From Methylobacterium hispanicum (GTDB taxonomy: Bacteria > Pseudomonadota > Alphaproteobacteria > Rhizobiales > Beijerinckiaceae), in assembly GCF_022179285.1 (NCBI RefSeq), contig NZ_BPQO01000005.1, forward strand, positions 1 through 64,000: a DNA stretch of 64,000 nt, written 5' to 3'. A program made the position numbers and the translations under genes. A model generated the notes under the pieces. That model did no database searches and was not told where the DNA came from. It was given only the letters and a program-made list of their open reading frames with translations. This document shows, piece after piece, positions 61,970 through 64,000 of this stretch (position 1 is its first letter; every line of letters starts with the position of its first letter).

Positions 61970-62613
61970 CAGTTCCCCTCCCCGCGACCGTTCGGGTCGC
62001 CGCCTTGGTTGCGCATCCAGTCGAGGAACGGGGCGGTGTCCGGACGGCAGGCGATGACGGCCTCGGGGCCATCCTCGACCGTGTCCTGGATCTCGCCGCG
62101 CTCAAGGTCGAGCACGATCCCGAACCCCTTGGCGGCGAGGCGGTCGAGCAGCCGCGCGAGCACCGTCGCTGTCCGCTCGAAGGCCGCCTCGGGCCGCCCA
62201 GCGCCGCCGTGACCGACCTGCGGGACCCCCTCGGCGCGCTGCTCGGAACCCTGCCGGGCGATCCACTTCTCAAGCCTGTCGACCTTGCGCCTCAAGGCCG
62301 CCGCCTCAATGCGCGCGCTCGTCGCGTCGACCTTCAGCATCGCGTGCGGCGCCGCGTCGCCGACCGCGCCGGCGATGAGCCCGGGATGCCCCGCGACGTG
62401 CGCCCAGATGGCTCGGCTGTAGCGCTCGTTGCGCCGCAGCGTGGTGGCGTCGATGCCGCTGGCGTTCGCGACGGCGCGCTTGAGCGCGTTGAAGTCGGCG
62501 TACCGGGTGCCGCGCGGCAGCGCCTTCAGCACGCGCTCGACCTTGCGCAGGTTGTCTGCAACGACGCGCTTCTGGTGCTCGCCGAAGTTGTTCTGTCCCT
62601 TGCGGGCCCCCAT
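61969..62613 (-). CDS. small helical accessory protein of recombinase operon
   Basis: The 214-residue protein is basic at the N-terminus (MGARKGQNNFGEHQKRVVA, LRKVERVLKALPRGTRY). A possible helix-turn-helix follows (FNALKRAVANASGIDATTLRRNERY), then a helical/coiled region (EAAALRRKVDRLEKWIARQG). It begins 2 bp after the recombinase stop. Small DNA-binding partners of this kind accompany multi-protein recombinases (Tn554 TnpC, GInt and gamma-mobile-trio types). The exact family is not determined. Confidence 0.7.
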   Translation of the reverse strand: MGARKGQNNFGEHQKRVVADNLRKVERVLKALPRGTRYADFNALKRAVANASGIDATTLRRNERYSRAIWAHVAGHPGLIAGAVGDAAPHAMLKVDATSARIEAAALRRKVDRLEKWIARQGSEQRAEGVPQVGHGGAGRPEAAFERTATVLARLLDRLAAKGFGIVLDLERGEIQDTVEDGPEAVIACRPDTAPFLDWMRNQGGDPNGRGEGN

Positions 62614-62615
62614 GG

Positions 62616-64000
62616 CTAGGCGCTCCCCGGTTCAGGCAGGCTCGGCATCGCCTCGCCCGGGCCCAGCGCACACCGAGCGCGAACCGTCTCCAGGGCCGCC
62701 CGGAAGGTCGGTGCGATCCCGCGGGCCTGAAGCACGAGGCGCAGGCTGGAGACCAGTGCGGCGACAGGGTCGTCCTGCACGCGGTCCATCTCGGCCTCGA
62801 CGACGCCGGTGGAGGCGAGGAGCCGCTGGCGAAGCTGGGCGGCCTGCGCACGCACCAGCGGCGTCTCGAAGGCGGCATGGCCGTGGCTGTCCACGATGCG
62901 CTGGAGGATGAACTCGGCCGCGTCCGCGTCGCGGGTGACGAGCCGCAGGTGGAGCCGAACCGCGTCGGGCATCCCGACGTGGAAGGCGTCCGCCGAACCG
63001 CGCCCGAGCTCCGCCAGGGTCTTGGTCAGCAGCACGAGCGCGGTCTTCCAGCCCTCGTACTCCATGACGTCGAGGCGGCGGCGCTGGTTGACCTCGGCCA
63101 CGCTCGCCGCGGGCTCCCCGCGGCGACGGTAGCGTTCGACCACCTGCGCGCCCTCGCGCACCTGCTCCAGCAGCCGTCGCATCTTGGCCGCGATGGACGG
63201 CAGGTGGTCCACCGACCGGATGGCCAGGGGGCATAGACCGCAGCGGCGGGGCTCCACGATCACGTCCATGACGTTGGAGGGGCAAGCCTCGCCGACCGGG
63301 CAGATGTGGGTCTCCCGGAAGGTGACGTAGCTCATGGCCGTCGAGCGCAGGACGGAGATCCCGTCGGTGTCGGACGCGTCGACGTTCAACAGCGAGATCG
63401 ACTGCAGGCCGAAAGCCGCGACGGTCTGGCCGGGGTTCGACTCAAAGCTCTTCCGCAGGGCGCTGTTGACCGCGTCGGCGCGGATGTGGACCGGGTTGTC
63501 CCTATCCGGGGCCCAGAGGGCGTTCGATGCGGCGATAAGCTTGGCCTTGAGCTTTCTCTCCTCCTCGACGGTGTAGTGGTAGGTCGTGGCCCGGTTGGTA
63601 TGGCCGACGAGCCAGCCGGTCACCTCGATGGGGAGGATGCCGGACCGCGCGGAGATGAACGTCGATCGGGCCGAGTGCGGCGTGTGCCGCAGCTTGACCT
63701 TCAGGAGGCAGCACGGGCGCTGCTCCTCGCCCTCGACGTGCATGGTGACGCGGGGCTTGCGCGTCCCTGGCTCCGTGTCGGGCACGTACCGCCACATCCG
63801 CAGCGGTTCAGCGCCCGGGACGTGCCGCTCGTACCACAGCGAGAACCCGACGATCAGGCGTTCCCAGGCGGTCGTGTAGGCCCCGTCCGCAACCGGTTGG
63901 CTCGACTGGGGTCCCCGGAAGAGCGGCAGGACCGGCGCGAACCGGCTGTGTTCCCGGCGCTCGTAGAAGACCGGCCGGTCGACGAAGGCGTCGGCCAGCA
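62616..64000 (-). CDS. large tyrosine recombinase/integrase, N-terminus beyond window
   Basis: At least 461 codons, open to the window edge. The catalytic half has RHTPHSARSTFIS (H-x2-R, near 63675), VGHTNRATTYHYT with His and the nucleophile Tyr 9 residues later, as in XerD. A C-terminal extension of about 300 residues carries a Cys cluster (HICPVGEACPS...RRCGLCPLA), probably zinc-binding. This long form differs from ordinary phage integrases and resembles recombinases of multi-gene islands (VPA1269-like; from memory). It is the first gene visible of a four-gene coupled operon. Confidence 0.8.
   Translation of the reverse strand, partial: LADAFVDRPVFYERREHSRFAPVLPLFRGPQSSQPVADGAYTTAWERLIVGFSLWYERHVPGAEPLRMWRYVPDTEPGTRKPRVTMHVEGEEQRPCCLLKVKLRHTPHSARSTFISARSGILPIEVTGWLVGHTNRATTYHYTVEEERKLKAKLIAASNALWAPDRDNPVHIRADAVNSALRKSFESNPGQTVAAFGLQSISLLNVDASDTDGISVLRSTAMSYVTFRETHICPVGEACPSNVMDVIVEPRRCGLCPLAIRSVDHLPSIAAKMRRLLEQVREGAQVVERYRRRGEPAASVAEVNQRRRLDVMEYEGWKTALVLLTKTLAELGRGSADAFHVGMPDAVRLHLRLVTRDADAAEFILQRIVDSHGHAAFETPLVRAQAAQLRQRLLASTGVVEAEMDRVQDDPVAALVSSLRLVLQARGIAPTFRAALETVRARCALGPGEAMPSLPEPGSA

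Larger units (their letters stand above)
57931..64000. mobile_element. genomic island inserted in trxB (left end to window edge)
   Basis: The left boundary is placed where trxB1 loses homology, after codon GVF. Inside lie a complete divergent trxB and a convergent operon of tyrosine recombinase, two small proteins and RecD2-like helicase running in from beyond the window. The missing trxB 3' end should lie at the other boundary. GC is lower in parts of trxB2 than in flanking genes. A GCTTC/GAAGC inverted repeat at 57934-57954 near the junction might be a recombination core. The right end, attachment repeats and cargo are not visible. Confidence 0.75.

Overview
ORGANISM. The window is a very GC-rich, densely coded alphaproteobacterial chromosome segment, most likely from Methylobacterium or Methylorubrum (Hyphomicrobiales). 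The clues are two Methylobacterium-type PqqA peptides, an LdtR-type MarR regulator, a CtrA-like box in the flagellar region, a DnaG without its zinc ligands, a cysteine-free HemB, and a proteasome-like Anbu cluster. No rRNA, CRISPR array or classical insertion sequence was seen. There is one tRNA (Leu, TAA anticodon). LAYOUT. 1-1277: end of a dTDP-rhamnose cluster (rfbB partial, rfbC). 1410-8322: a flagellar block with two divergent operons, fliL-fliM-DUF6468-motE leftward and flgF-flgG-flgA-flgH rightward. A TTAA-N7-TTAA box and a sigma-54-like site lie between them. 8405-12311: nitronate monooxygenase, then a three-gene NitT/TauT-type ABC importer. 12312-12596: a mosaic of palindromic repeats. 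12597-25000: yqeY, carA, a TonB-dependent siderophore receptor with a possible Irr box, purB, a D-amino-acid-transaminase-like enzyme, malonyl-CoA synthetase, a YihY protein, msrB and a degenerate CYTH protein. 25275-31827: C4-dicarboxylate symporter, ROK kinase, dnaG and rpoD. 31955-36419: a nucleotide cyclase, then a TPP riboswitch and thiO-thiS-thiG-thiE. 37075-41194: the Anbu cluster (Anbu, transglutaminase, alpha-E protein, circularly permuted ATP-grasp). 41286-46099: radC, map, zinc-finger protein, FAD monooxygenase, tRNA-Leu, mgtE. 46657-46895: two tandem pqqA genes with no other pqq gene nearby. 47028-57052: ldtR, a DUF6163-type protein, hemB, RDD protein, bpt, carB, greA, a secreted protein and an ELM1 protein. 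MOBILE REGION. At about 57,931 a thioredoxin reductase gene (trxB) is cut inside its conserved GVFAAGD segment. Immediately downstream is a complete but divergent second trxB. A convergent, tightly overlapping operon then runs in from the right edge: a large tyrosine recombinase (partial), two small proteins and a RecD2-like helicase. The simplest reading is that a genomic island entered trxB, brought its own trxB to replace the lost function, and is moved by this operon. The island continues past the window, so its cargo and right end are not visible. This is the best candidate for an under-described system here. HOW THE GENES WORK TOGETHER. Most of the window is core metabolism and housekeeping (thiamine, haem, pyrimidine, purine, rhamnose, replication and transcription factors) plus flagellar motility. 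The accessory interest lies in the trxB island, the pqqA pair, the Anbu cluster and the CYTH-like protein.
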